A DNA stretch of 64,000 nucleotides. It comes from Gammaproteobacteria bacterium. Lineage in GTDB: Bacteria > Pseudomonadota > Gammaproteobacteria > DSM-16500. Below, in pieces: positions 1 to 8,286 of this stretch (positions are counted from its first letter, which is position 1; every line of letters starts with the position of its first letter). A model generated the notes under the pieces. That model searched no databases. It was given only the letters and a program-made list of their open reading frames with translations, and was not told the DNA's origin. The stretch lies in NCBI GenBank assembly GCA_013286215.1, contig JABDGC010000001.1:28564-92563 (forward strand), read 5' to 3'. Both the position numbers and the translations under genes were made by a program.

Positions 1-475
1 GAGAAAGAAAATAGCCGGCGATGCTCTCTTCAAAACTATCAGTTTCAATGCGGATTCCAGTTTGGTGAAAGTGGTACCAATAGAGCAGCATGCTGGGAAT
101 ACAGGCCAGCAGGCGGTTGGCGACATCCCGCGGTAGATTTTGCGCGCTTTCGGGTTCCAAGGTGCCTAAGAAGGAACAGCCTGTGCGCAGGACGTCCATG
201 GGATGAGCGGTGGCCGGCATCAGTTCCAGCACGGTTTTCAGGGCCGCGGGCAGGGCACGCTGCTGGGAGAGCTTTTTTTGATACCCGTGTAATTCATCCG
301 CTGTGGGCAATCTTCCGTATAGGAGCAGGTAGGCGACCTCCTCAAAGGACGCATGGCGTGCCAAGTCCTCGATGGTATAGCCGCGGTAGGTAAGGCCGAC
401 GCCTTCTTTGCCGACGGTGCTAATAGCCGTGTCGCCTACAATAACGCCTTCCAGTCCTCCGAGTTTGGTCGTCAT
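1..475 (-). CDS. prpC: 2-methylcitrate synthase (PrpC), N-terminal part, cut by window edge
   Basis: Citrate-synthase family enzyme that condenses propionyl-CoA with oxaloacetate in the cytosolic methylcitrate cycle. Reading leftward from ATG at 475, the protein begins MTTKLGGLEGVIVGDTAIS, then GLTYRGYTIEDLA and EEVAYLLLYGRLP, the typical N-terminal half of PrpC. The citrate-synthase catalytic residues lie beyond position 1 and cannot be checked. The start overlaps the prpB stop by 4 bp (ATGA), so the two genes are co-transcribed and probably translationally coupled. An ordinary citrate synthase is the alternative, but direct linkage to prpB makes PrpC much more likely. Confidence 0.88.
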   Translation of the reverse strand, partial: MTTKLGGLEGVIVGDTAISTVGKEGVGLTYRGYTIEDLARHASFEEVAYLLLYGRLPTADELHGYQKKLSQQRALPAALKTVLELMPATAHPMDVLRTGCSFLGTLEPESAQNLPRDVANRLLACIPSMLLYWYHFHQTGIRIETDSFEESIAGYFLS

Positions 476-1356
476 GATGATTTTCCTTGGTTCAGGTTAT
501 CCAAAATTTTTTCGTAACGATAATAATCTAACGTTTCATATAATTCTTCACGCGTTTGCATTTGGGAAAGCAAAGATTTTTGCGTTCCTTGTTCACGTAG
601 CGTGCGAAATACCGTCAGGGCGGCTTGGCTCATGGCACGGAAAGCACTCAGCGGATAAAGCACCATGTGCACGCCGGCCTCCGCGAGTTCGTGCGTGGTG
701 AGCAGCGGGGTCACGCCAAATTCAGTCATATTGGCCAACAGCGGGACTTTGATCGTCCGGATTACGGCGCGGTAATCTTCTAGGGATTGAGCACCTTCTA
801 GAAAGACCATATCCGCTCCAGCGCTGACATAGGCGCTCAGCCGCTCAATGGTTTTTTCCAGGCCTTCGTTGGCCAGGGCATCCGTTCGGGCCATAATTGT
901 GAAGCTAGGGTCGGTTTTAGCGTCCACGGCGGCTTTGATTCGGTCTGCCATTTCGGCCGTCTCGACCAGCATCTTGCCGGGACGGTGACCGCAGCGTTTG
1001 GCTTGAGCTTGGTCTTCAAGATGGACGGCAGCGACGCCGGCGCGGATCATTTCTTTGACAGCCCGGCGGATGGTAAAGGCATGGCTCCAGCCGGTATCAA
1101 GATCCACCAGCAGGGGGAGTTCTGTGACGCTGGTGATACGGCGGGCGTCCTCCAGGACGTCGCCTAAATGGGTCATGGCGAGATCGGGCAGCCCAAAAGA
1201 GAGGTTTGCCACCCCGGCTCCCGAAAGGTAAAGAGCGCAAAAACCACTCTTTTCAGCTAAAAGGGCGGTATAAGCATTGGGCGTTCCCACAATTTGGAGG
1301 GGTTTTTCGCGCGAAAGCGCTTCACGAAAGCGGGTTCCTGCGCTGGCGGGTCTCAT
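472..1356 (-). CDS. prpB: 2-methylisocitrate lyase (PrpB)
   Basis: Cleaves 2-methylisocitrate to pyruvate and succinate, the last step of the methylcitrate cycle for propionyl-CoA. The 294-residue length is normal for PrpB. The isocitrate-lyase/PEP-mutase family signature KRCGHRPGK lies around residue 120, preceded by the HLEDQ metal-site strand; the LLVDLDTGW and NMTEFG segments also fit. A ribosome-binding site AAGGAG lies about 9 nt before the ATG. It is first in a leftward operon with prpC (ATGA overlap). No prpR regulator is visible on the upstream side, where serC starts divergently about 110 bp away. Confidence 0.93.
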   Translation of the reverse strand: MRPASAGTRFREALSREKPLQIVGTPNAYTALLAEKSGFCALYLSGAGVANLSFGLPDLAMTHLGDVLEDARRITSVTELPLLVDLDTGWSHAFTIRRAVKEMIRAGVAAVHLEDQAQAKRCGHRPGKMLVETAEMADRIKAAVDAKTDPSFTIMARTDALANEGLEKTIERLSAYVSAGADMVFLEGAQSLEDYRAVIRTIKVPLLANMTEFGVTPLLTTHELAEAGVHMVLYPLSAFRAMSQAALTVFRTLREQGTQKSLLSQMQTREELYETLDYYRYEKILDNLNQGKSS

Positions 1357-1465
1357 CCTTAAAGGCTCCTTGCAGTAGAGGGGTAAACCGCATTATTATA
1401 GTTTTTACCTTAAAAGACTAGCTTATCATGCTAGAAAGGATTTGGGAAAAGACAACGAGGAACCT

Positions 1466-2557
1466 ATGAGCCGAGTATATAATTTTAGTGCCGGGCCTGC
1501 GATGATTCCGGAAGAAGTCCTGCGTCAGGCACAAGAGGAAATGTTGGATTGGCATGGCTTGGGCATGTCCATCATGGAAGTGGGGCATCGCGGGCCTGAG
1601 TTTCAAGCCGTTTTAGAGCAAGTTGAAGCCGATATGCGCGAGGTTTTAAGCATCCCTTCGAATTATCAGGTGCTTTTTGTCGCCGGCGGCGCTTCCCACC
1701 AGTTTTCGATGGTACCCTTGAATTTGCTGAGCGAGCACAACAAGCATGCCGATTATCTGGAGACCGGGGTTTGGTCGCGTAAGGCCGTGATCGAAGCCAA
1801 GCGCTATGGCACGATCAATGTGGCTGGACAGGTGATCACTGAAAACGGCATTCATCGTTTACCCTTGCAGCCGGAGTTGAATTTGAACCCCAAGGCTGCC
1901 TACCTGCATTACACGCCCAATGAAACCGTCGACGGCATTGAGTTTCATTGGGTGCCACAGACCGGCAAGGTCCCTTTGGTGGCGGATATGACTTCCTCCA
2001 TTCTTTCTCATCCAATTGATGTTAATCAGTACCAGCTTATTTATGCCGGAGCTCAGAAAAACATCGGCCAAGCTGGTATTACCGTCGTAATTGTGCGCGA
2101 GGATTTGGTCAAGGAAGCACTGTCTTTCACGCCGATTCTCTATTCTTACAAGGTCCATGTGGAGCATAAGTCCGTCTACAATACGCCGCCGACCTATGCC
2201 ATCTATCTTGCCGGCCTGGTTTTGAACTGGGTTCAACGGCAGGGCGGCCTGAAGGTAATCGGCGAGCGCAATCAACGCAAGTCGAAAAAGCTTTATAGCT
2301 GCATTGATCAGCTCAGCGATTTCTATATGAATAAAGTTGCCCCGGACTGCCGGGCACTGATGAACGTCGTATTTAGTTTAAAACGCGAGGATTTGACAGA
2401 AGAATTCCTGAATCAAGCTGCCCAAGCCGGCTTGGCGAACTTGCGCGGTCATCGCGCCGCCGGCGGTTGCCGTGCCAGCATTTATAATGCCATGCCGGAA
2501 GCGGGGGTTGATTGCCTGGTTGAATTTATGAAGGACTTTGCTAAAAAGAATGGTTAA
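1466..2557 (+). CDS. serC: Phosphoserine aminotransferase (SerC)
   Basis: PLP enzyme that transaminates 3-phosphohydroxypyruvate to phosphoserine (serine synthesis); family members can also act in pyridoxal phosphate synthesis. The 363-residue protein starts MSRVYNFSAGPAMIP, the conserved SerC opening. The PLP lysine lies in YAGAQKNIGQAG (around residue 200), and the C-terminal RGHRAAGGCRASIYNA is the conserved phosphate-binding part. I chose ATG 1466 over an upstream in-frame start because the family alignment begins there and GAGGA lies just before it. It is apparently monocistronic and divergent from prpB. Confidence 0.95.
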   Translation: MSRVYNFSAGPAMIPEEVLRQAQEEMLDWHGLGMSIMEVGHRGPEFQAVLEQVEADMREVLSIPSNYQVLFVAGGASHQFSMVPLNLLSEHNKHADYLETGVWSRKAVIEAKRYGTINVAGQVITENGIHRLPLQPELNLNPKAAYLHYTPNETVDGIEFHWVPQTGKVPLVADMTSSILSHPIDVNQYQLIYAGAQKNIGQAGITVVIVREDLVKEALSFTPILYSYKVHVEHKSVYNTPPTYAIYLAGLVLNWVQRQGGLKVIGERNQRKSKKLYSCIDQLSDFYMNKVAPDCRALMNVVFSLKREDLTEEFLNQAAQAGLANLRGHRAAGGCRASIYNAMPEAGVDCLVEFMKDFAKKNG

Positions 2558-2674
2558 GCGTTGCATGCATACGCCATCCTGAGCATGAATTTTTTAGTAA
2601 AAGAACGGCTTCAGCTTTAGACTTCCTTAAGCGGAGTATTCTATGCTATTAGAACAAATGTCGAGGACGTGTTT

Positions 2675-3466
2675 ATGTTAAGACCTAGTTCACATCCTGC
2701 TCTTTATTCGAGCATCCAATTGGCCAAAAACTGCGTGCTGTATATTGGTGATACACCGGATAATTGCTGGATCCTGACAGATGGACGCGAAGAGAAGGCA
2801 TCTGTGAACGGTAAATGTATATTACCATTTCGACTTGATGCTGCCGACTCCTGGACCCTGCAACAAAATATAAATCGAATTTATCGTCTGCGTCTTCAAC
2901 TAAAGGATGCCATTCTGCAAGCAGGACGCATAGCAAGTCATGGGCAGGATTTGCCATTAAGACCGACAGATGAGCTCAGAGCGTATATTAACGCAACAAT
3001 CCTGGATTTCAGGGAGGATGCCATGCAAGGGCTACCCCAAGCGCGCCGAAACTTATTGGTTCGATCTCCGATCATACTCCTCAACCTTGTCCTTATTGGA
3101 ATAGCTACCGGCCATAACCTAGTCGTTAATGTTTTTTCGAACCTCCATAACTACTATAGGAGAATGCGTTGTAAATCCTTATGTTTTCAAGCCAATGACC
3201 GAGTCAAGCAGCTGAAGCAGAACCTGGAGGATCAAATTATAGTGACTGAAATTATAGCGATTCAAACGGTGCATCGACTACCAAGACGCGGGGCGCAACT
3301 GAATGTTCCTTATAACGCTAAGACTTCTCCGTCATCGGAGGAAAAAATGTCAGCATCCGTAAAGGACCTGCGTGTGAACATCCCCGACTGGACCGCGCGC
3401 AAATCGGTAGTATTGCTGCGGGAAGACGAATCTCCGATACCCGGCTTCATGAGTCCTAAAAGGTGA
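2675..3466 (+). CDS. Hypothetical protein with one hydrophobic segment
   Basis: Unrecognised protein of about 263 residues. The start ATG 2675 is chosen because GAGGA (2663-2667) is 7 nt upstream; a GTG at 2669 is too close. One strongly hydrophobic stretch, roughly residues 126-155 (beginning SPIILLNLVLIGIA), could be a transmembrane helix. It is followed by a basic, Tyr/Arg-rich stretch (YYRRMRCK) and a polar C-terminal tail rich in Ser, Glu and Lys. No enzyme motif is visible. It sits between serC and the kinase-like gene, with a palindromic element downstream. A secreted effector is possible in this kind of genome, but nothing in the sequence proves it. Confidence 0.55.
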   Translation: MLRPSSHPALYSSIQLAKNCVLYIGDTPDNCWILTDGREEKASVNGKCILPFRLDAADSWTLQQNINRIYRLRLQLKDAILQAGRIASHGQDLPLRPTDELRAYINATILDFREDAMQGLPQARRNLLVRSPIILLNLVLIGIATGHNLVVNVFSNLHNYYRRMRCKSLCFQANDRVKQLKQNLEDQIIVTEIIAIQTVHRLPRRGAQLNVPYNAKTSPSSEEKMSASVKDLRVNIPDWTARKSVVLLREDESPIPGFMSPKR

Positions 3467-3518
3467 TGCTCGGACACATCCCTATCGTACTACCTAGTAG
3501 CATCCGCCCGCGCAAATT

Positions 3519-3711
3519 CGTAAATATTCGGTTTACCCTTCCATATCCCCCTTCCTCCACGCTTTTCGTGGAGGAAGGGGTAAGGGGAAGGAGGTATAAA
3601 ATGAATCCTAATCAGCGGGTTATTATTAATAATACCTCCTCTCCCTAACCCTCTCCTCCACCAAAGGCGTGGAGGAGAGGGGACTTTAAAATGAGGACCG
3701 AATATCTACGC
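3519..3711. repeat. Palindromic MITE-like element, full-length copy
   Basis: Intergenic element of about 190 bp with two hairpins that carry CTCCAC and GTGGAG arms, one near each end. The inner part is AT-rich and includes AATCAGCGGGTTAT. The right terminus reads GGACCGAATATCTACGC; the left end has a decayed counterpart (TAAATATTCGG). The copy at 46518-46707 has the same arms and inner sequence in reverse orientation. It fills most of the 3467-3879 gap; I see no gene there. Confidence 0.8.
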
Positions 3712-3879
3712 AAATTCCTCTTACCCAATTGATTTTCAACTGTTTTTAAAATACCACGGTGGTCCAGGGCCATTGTCAAAATAAAACTCTTTTTCTTGTC
3801 TATACTTACAGAAGGGCATAAGGCAATTATAAAAATACACCTGCCATTTTTAAGCCCTTTTGAAAAGAGGAGAATAAGA

Positions 3880-5208
3880 ATGGGTGAATCTCGTACGGTA
3901 GCAACGGGTGTTTCATTAGGAGCGCTGTTTAATACTCGGCGGGAGCTTCCTACTCTGCAAGCGCTTGATATTGCCATAGCAGCTGCGAGATTTCTTCAAA
4001 GCCACCATGAGGCAAAGGGTGGAGAAAACGACGGAATCCATGGGAATATTTCGCCTGACTCATTGATATATGATCCATTGAGCCATCAAATCAGCGCAAG
4101 TGCTAATTCTTCTCTCAAAAAAAAAGCAGTGAAGGAAGTAGTGCAGGGTAAAGAGGTCACTATAGAAAAATGGCAGGGCGATATGTTAGATGGTTATTAT
4201 CATTATATGGCACCTGGAATGGAGCAGCCCAATGCAGATACCCGCGAATCTAATGTAGAGATTTCTTTTTCAAAAGCAGCAGATATCTATGCGCTTGGAA
4301 AAATACTCGAGGAAATGTTTGGTTTTACGCCTATAATGCAACAGGACATCCCTTTTCGCATGAAATCGCCTATAAGATATGATGAGACGCTTCGTGCATT
4401 ACTGAAGGAAATGACTACTTTATTAGGTGAAGGCGGTGATCTTAATGCAGTCATTAGCCATTTAGAAGAACTTCGTACTACTTTAGAGCCGGTTGTTCGA
4501 CAGGCCACAGGAATATTCAAGATAGACGATATCGAAAATGCTAAAAAGGGAGATCCCAAGAAATGGGCGGCAATGTTGGCCGCTTTAAGATCAGTGGATG
4601 TAGTGGTCTTGATAGACTGTTCAGCTAAAAATAGGAACGTTGCTTCTTACGGAGCAATAAAAGAAATTCTGAGAGCGGAAGGCGTTTTTGTGACAGGCGA
4701 AGTACAGAAGTCAAAGAACGTTGTTTCGGCTGTAGCTGAAATCAAAGGAGATCACCTTTGTTATTTTCAGCCAGCAAGTAGTTCCTCGGCGCCAAGGCTT
4801 CCAGATAGCGTTCAGCATATTTCAGTGACTCCTGCTAAAAAAGATTATCGCAGGATAGTACGAGAGAGTGGCGTAATTGTTCCGCAAGAGCAAATCGAAA
4901 AAATCGCGACAGAATTAGAGCGAGAAGCGGCTCGTCTGCAGAAAAAACATGGAGATTTAGATGGCCGTATTACGCCATTAAGGCGTAAGGCGGAGGAGCT
5001 TCGCTCCAATCAGAGTCCGCGAACTTTCGCAAAATTATATACGGATTTAGAAAAGCTGGAAAAGGCGTTAATTAAGTTAAAACAACCCCGGTTCAGCTTT
5101 TATGGATTATTTAAACCGAAGAGCGCCCGTGTCGTTCACCATGCAGCAAAAGAGCTTAAAACGGTTTCAGCTGAAAGAGCGGCAATAATAAAGCGAAAGG
5201 TCCCTTAG
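3880..5208 (+). CDS. Protein-kinase-like C-lobe protein, probable pseudokinase
   Basis: A 442-residue protein whose first half resembles only the C-terminal lobe of a eukaryotic-type Ser/Thr kinase. HGNISPDSLIYD around residues 54-65 matches the catalytic loop HRDLKPxN, but Asn replaces the catalytic Asp and Gly the Arg. YMAPGME matches the APE segment, and FSKAADIYALGKILEEMF matches the helix-F region. No glycine-rich loop or VAIK lysine precedes it and no clear DFG follows. The C-terminal third (about residues 360-442) is Lys/Glu-rich and probably coiled-coil. Start ATG 3880 has GAGGAG 7 nt upstream. It is likely not a phosphotransferase; a scaffold or host-directed effector is possible (inference). 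Confidence 0.6.
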   Translation: MGESRTVATGVSLGALFNTRRELPTLQALDIAIAAARFLQSHHEAKGGENDGIHGNISPDSLIYDPLSHQISASANSSLKKKAVKEVVQGKEVTIEKWQGDMLDGYYHYMAPGMEQPNADTRESNVEISFSKAADIYALGKILEEMFGFTPIMQQDIPFRMKSPIRYDETLRALLKEMTTLLGEGGDLNAVISHLEELRTTLEPVVRQATGIFKIDDIENAKKGDPKKWAAMLAALRSVDVVVLIDCSAKNRNVASYGAIKEILRAEGVFVTGEVQKSKNVVSAVAEIKGDHLCYFQPASSSSAPRLPDSVQHISVTPAKKDYRRIVRESGVIVPQEQIEKIATELEREAARLQKKHGDLDGRITPLRRKAEELRSNQSPRTFAKLYTDLEKLEKALIKLKQPRFSFYGLFKPKSARVVHHAAKELKTVSAERAAIIKRKVP

Positions 5209-5239
5209 TAAGCTTTGTTTGCAATAAGTCAAACTCGAT

Positions 5240-5605
5240 CTATTTCAGTGAACACGAGGCTTGTGTCAGGGGCTCATTCAAGTTCTCCACTTTGTGAGCG
5301 CAAATAAAATCATTCTCTGTTAAACCCTTCGCGGCATGCGTGGAATATTGCACGAGACAGTGGTTATACCCCACTTCCAAATCCGGGTGATGATTTTCGC
5401 GGTGCGCCATCCAGGCCAGGGCATTGACAAAAGCCATGGTTTGGTAATAATTCTTGAAGTGAAAGTCCTTGAAGATTTTTTTATGGTCAGCGCTGGCCTG
5501 CCATTCCTTCCCCAGTTGGTTTAAATGTTTTTTGATGCTTTCCCCGTCGAGCGGCGCAACGCCGCCTTCACAAGGGAGGCAGTGCTTATTGCTTAATGTG
5601 TCCAT
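5240..5605 (-). CDS. phhB: Pterin-4a-carbinolamine dehydratase
   Basis: Dehydrates 4a-hydroxytetrahydropterin formed by aromatic amino-acid hydroxylases, recycling the pterin cofactor in the cytosol. The 121-residue protein contains the family core HRENHHPDLEVGYN (around residues 68-81), with the conserved His-His-Pro active site, and a later STHAAKGLTENDF segment. The length is normal for bacterial PhhB. No phenylalanine hydroxylase gene is adjacent. Its start is only 18 bp from the divergent pilV start, leaving almost no room for a private promoter between the two genes. Confidence 0.9.
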   Translation of the reverse strand: MDTLSNKHCLPCEGGVAPLDGESIKKHLNQLGKEWQASADHKKIFKDFHFKNYYQTMAFVNALAWMAHRENHHPDLEVGYNHCLVQYSTHAAKGLTENDFICAHKVENLNEPLTQASCSLK

Positions 5606-5623
5606 GCTTTTTTCCTTTACGAG

Positions 5624-5995
5624 ATGATGAATATGCGCCTTATTTTAGCATCTGGACTGACCCTATTTGAAGTCCTAATTAGCTTAATTCTGCTCTCCCT
5701 GGCACTCCTGGGCCTAGATGGAATGGAGCTTTCCGCCCTGCGTTTAAATCACCGCGCCTATTTTTCCGCTCTGGCGGAGCAGCAAGTGCATAATCTGGAA
5801 GAAAGACTGCGCCTGGTTGGGGCTGGGGAAGGCCTGGGGCAGCAGGTCGCAGCCTGGAACCAGGAAAATAGCAGGATTTTACCCCGCGGTAGCGGACGGG
5901 TCAGCGGCCATTATCCAGAATATCAAATCGCCCTTTTTTGGGGTGAAAAGCGAGAGGAGCAGGGTGAATGTCTCAGCGAAACTTTTATTTTATAA
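5624..5995 (+). CDS. pilV: Type IV pilus minor pilin, PilV-like
   Basis: Minor pilin thought to prime type IV pilus assembly at the inner membrane. After a short leader, the prepilin-peptidase site reads SG|LTLFEVLISL, with Gly at -1 and Glu at +5 retained; +1 is Leu rather than the usual Phe. A hydrophobic N-terminal helix (about residues 12-35) is followed by a short globular domain, so this is a small PilV (123 residues). It overlaps pilW by 28 bp, and gene order pilV-pilW-pilX matches the minor-pilin operons of Pseudomonas and Legionella. fimT, pilY1 and pilE are not next to it. Confidence 0.75.
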   Translation: MMNMRLILASGLTLFEVLISLILLSLALLGLDGMELSALRLNHRAYFSALAEQQVHNLEERLRLVGAGEGLGQQVAAWNQENSRILPRGSGRVSGHYPEYQIALFWGEKREEQGECLSETFIL

Positions 5996-6783
5996 CATCG
6001 TCACACCCTGGGCGGGGAACGACTTTAATCGAAGTCATGATTAGTTTAACACTCAGTTTTTTCTTGCTGGGGTTGGTGACGGCTATTTATTGGGCGACGG
6101 AGCGGCACAATGAGCGGCTGACAGCATTGACCCGCTTGCATGCGCACTCTCATTTCGTTTTGCAGAAATTGGCGATGGAAATCCAGGCGGCTGGGTTTAT
6201 AGGTTGCCCCCGGTTGACCGCCGATTTTCCGCTGGGCAGCACAATCGGGGCTTCTTTGACTGTGGCGAACAAGCTCGAGCTAACGCCGGCGGCGGAAGGC
6301 GGAACGGAGGTCACCGTGAGGCATCGTAGTCTCAAGGCGGCCGCCCTCGGGGCACCGATGATGCAGTCAAGCGTCTTGGAAATCGCATCCTCTCTCCCAG
6401 TCTCTTCCGGCGACTGGTTGCTCATTTCGGATTGCCGGCATGCAGAGCTCTTCCAGGTGGCTGAGGTCCGGAGCGGAGGCGACTGGCAAAGACTGACTGC
6501 GCTTCGACCTTTGCAGTATCGTTATGCGGAAAATGCGGAAGTCGGAGAGCTGGAGATAACACGCTATGCCGTGGAAAAGACCGGTCGCCGAGATGAGGTT
6601 GGGCAGAGTCTCTTTGCCCTGTATCGGACGGATCAGCGGGGGCATAAAACGGAGTTGGTGACAGGGATTCAACAATTGAAGGTGGCAGAGCAAGCGGCGG
6701 GCCGGGCTGTCACGCTGGCAATTCAGGCCTCCCAAGCGGGCTTCAGTAAAACAGAATACGGGTTTGTGGCCCTTCGGAATTAG
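5968..6783 (+). CDS. pilW: Type IV pilus assembly protein, PilW-like
   Basis: Minor pilin of 271 residues. The prepilin cleavage motif is RG|TTLIEVMISLTLSFFLLGL near residues 16-35, with the conserved Glu at +5 and a long hydrophobic helix that anchors it in the inner membrane and packs in the pilus core. The rest matches the PilW layout: LQKLAMEIQAAGFIGC then a beta-rich domain ending near GFVALRN. Two cysteines (GCPRL and SDCRH) could form a disulfide. It starts inside pilV and is followed within 4 bp by pilX, so the three are one transcript. Confidence 0.82.
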   Translation: MSQRNFYFITSSHPGRGTTLIEVMISLTLSFFLLGLVTAIYWATERHNERLTALTRLHAHSHFVLQKLAMEIQAAGFIGCPRLTADFPLGSTIGASLTVANKLELTPAAEGGTEVTVRHRSLKAAALGAPMMQSSVLEIASSLPVSSGDWLLISDCRHAELFQVAEVRSGGDWQRLTALRPLQYRYAENAEVGELEITRYAVEKTGRRDEVGQSLFALYRTDQRGHKTELVTGIQQLKVAEQAAGRAVTLAIQASQAGFSKTEYGFVALRN

Positions 6784-6787
6784 TACG

Positions 6788-7318
6788 ATGAAAAAACAAA
6801 AAGGTTTTGTGTTACTGGCGGTTCTCCTCTTGATCCAAATCGCTGCCTTGTTGGGAATCAGCGCTTTGGATCAAGTCATTTTAGAGCAAAAATTGCTCTC
6901 CGATACCAAGATCAGAAGACTCCTATTAAACGCGGCAGAAAATCAATTGACGCGGCTGACCGCAGCCATTAAAACAGTAAGCGAGACCTGTCGCATTCCG
7001 GGTCTCTCCGTGGCAGAGCTACGCTCCCGTCCCTTAAGTTGGTGGTCTCTCTATTCTTGTGCAGAGGAAACTTCTTTTTTTAAATATTACTATGTTGTTG
7101 AAAATTTAGGCACAGATCCTTGTGCACAACTTCGGGGGGAAGAGTCAGGTCCGGCTGCTTATTACCGCTTAACGGTTCTGTTAATGCAGAAGGCTGACCC
7201 AAGGCAGAAAGTAATGCTACAAAGCACGGTGGTCACGGAAAGCGCTAATTTAGAGCGTTGTGATGCGAGGCCGCATTCGGTAGACTGGGGACCTCAGTCG
7301 TGGCATGAGCTTATTTAA
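6788..7318 (+). CDS. pilX: Type IV pilus assembly protein, PilX-like
   Basis: Third minor pilin of the set, 176 residues. The N-terminus KKQKG|FVLLAVLLLIQIAALLG has the Gly before the cleavage site and the hydrophobic stem but lacks Glu at +5, as is usual for PilX. Cysteines near the middle (ETC, YSC, DPC) and end (ERC) are candidates for disulfides. Start ATG 6788 is preferred over an upstream in-frame start that would add residues with no family counterpart. In related operons pilY1 and pilE follow; here a dehydrogenase gene follows instead, so the pilus operon is incomplete at this locus. Confidence 0.75.
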   Translation: MKKQKGFVLLAVLLLIQIAALLGISALDQVILEQKLLSDTKIRRLLLNAAENQLTRLTAAIKTVSETCRIPGLSVAELRSRPLSWWSLYSCAEETSFFKYYYVVENLGTDPCAQLRGEESGPAAYYRLTVLLMQKADPRQKVMLQSTVVTESANLERCDARPHSVDWGPQSWHELI

Positions 7319-7339
7319 ACTTTTGGAGGAGATAAACCA

Positions 7340-8167
7340 ATGTCAGCAAAATTAAAGGATAAGGTGATTTTGATTACCGGCGCTAGTCGCGGCATCGGCC
7401 GTGCGATCGCCTTACGTTGCGCCCAAGACGGCGCCAAAGTGGTCCTGGCGGCTAAAACCGCGGAACAGCATCCTTCTCTTGAGGGAACCATTCATACCGT
7501 TGCGAAAGAAGTGGAAAATGCCGGCGGCGTGGCCTTGCCGATCCAGGTGGATGTGCGCCAGGATGACATGGTCCAGGCCGCTGTTGCCAAGGCGGTGGAG
7601 ACTTTTGGTGGCATTGATATTTTAGTGAATAATGCCTCGGCTATTTATCTAGCCCCCACCTCAAAAATGCCGATGAAGCGTTACGACTTGATTAATTCCG
7701 TGAACGCGCGCGCCACGTTTTTATGCTCACAAACCTGTTTGCCGCATTTGGTCAAAGCCAAAAATCCGCACATTTTGAACCTGTCACCGCCCTTAAACCT
7801 GAAGCCGAAATGGTTCAAAGACTATCTGGCCTATACAATGTCCAAATACGGCATGAGCATGTGCACGCTGGGCATGTCCGAAGAGTTTAAGCCGGCCGGC
7901 ATCGCTGTCAATTCCTTGTGGCCCAAAACCACCATCGCCACGGCTGCCGTCGAGGTTAATTTCCCCAAGGAAGTGTACCAAGCCAGCCGCAAACCCAGCA
8001 TCATGGCGGACGCAGCCTATGAAATTCTCAGCAGTGACAGCAAGACGCTCACAGGCAACTTTTTTATTGATGAAGAACTCTTACGGTCTCGCGGCGTCAG
8101 TGATTTTAGCGTTTATGCCTTAAACCCCAGTATGCCGCTGTTCCCGGACGTTTATGTCGATGGTTAA
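7340..8167 (+). CDS. Short-chain dehydrogenase/reductase, HSDL2-like
   Basis: NAD(P)-dependent oxidoreductase of the classical SDR fold, 275 residues. The nucleotide-binding motif TGASRGIG is at about residues 14-21, NNAS near 93-96, and the catalytic YTMSK near residue 167. An unusually long C-terminal segment (SVYALNPSMPLFPD) and the LNLSPPLNL stretch where Ser is expected resemble the hydroxysteroid dehydrogenase-like 2 subgroup, whose natural substrate is not settled. A strong ribosome-binding site GGAGGAG precedes the ATG. It lies 21 bp after pilX, which may mean read-through from the pilus genes but not a shared function. Confidence 0.85.
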   Translation: MSAKLKDKVILITGASRGIGRAIALRCAQDGAKVVLAAKTAEQHPSLEGTIHTVAKEVENAGGVALPIQVDVRQDDMVQAAVAKAVETFGGIDILVNNASAIYLAPTSKMPMKRYDLINSVNARATFLCSQTCLPHLVKAKNPHILNLSPPLNLKPKWFKDYLAYTMSKYGMSMCTLGMSEEFKPAGIAVNSLWPKTTIATAAVEVNFPKEVYQASRKPSIMADAAYEILSSDSKTLTGNFFIDEELLRSRGVSDFSVYALNPSMPLFPDVYVDG

Positions 8168-8228
8168 GGGTTTATAACAGAGCAGTTGAAATCTGAAGTC
8201 AAATGGCAAATTTAGAGGAATCGTTTTT

Positions 8229-8286
8229 TACCTCTTATCCCTAACCCTTTCCTCCACAAAGAACATGGAGGAAAGGGGACTTTAAG
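8229..8286. repeat. Half copy of the palindromic element family
   Basis: One hairpin with CTCCAC...GTGGAG arms, preceded by ACCTCTTATCCCTAACCC and ending GGGGACTTTAA. It corresponds to the right half of the full elements elsewhere in the window. Its end overlaps the stop codon of the convergent kinase gene, so the element supplies or borders that gene's terminus. Confidence 0.75.

Noticed and set aside
3463..3648. 61-codon open frame overlapping the first palindromic element
   Set aside because: It runs through the repeat hairpin, has no ribosome-binding site and no recognisable content.
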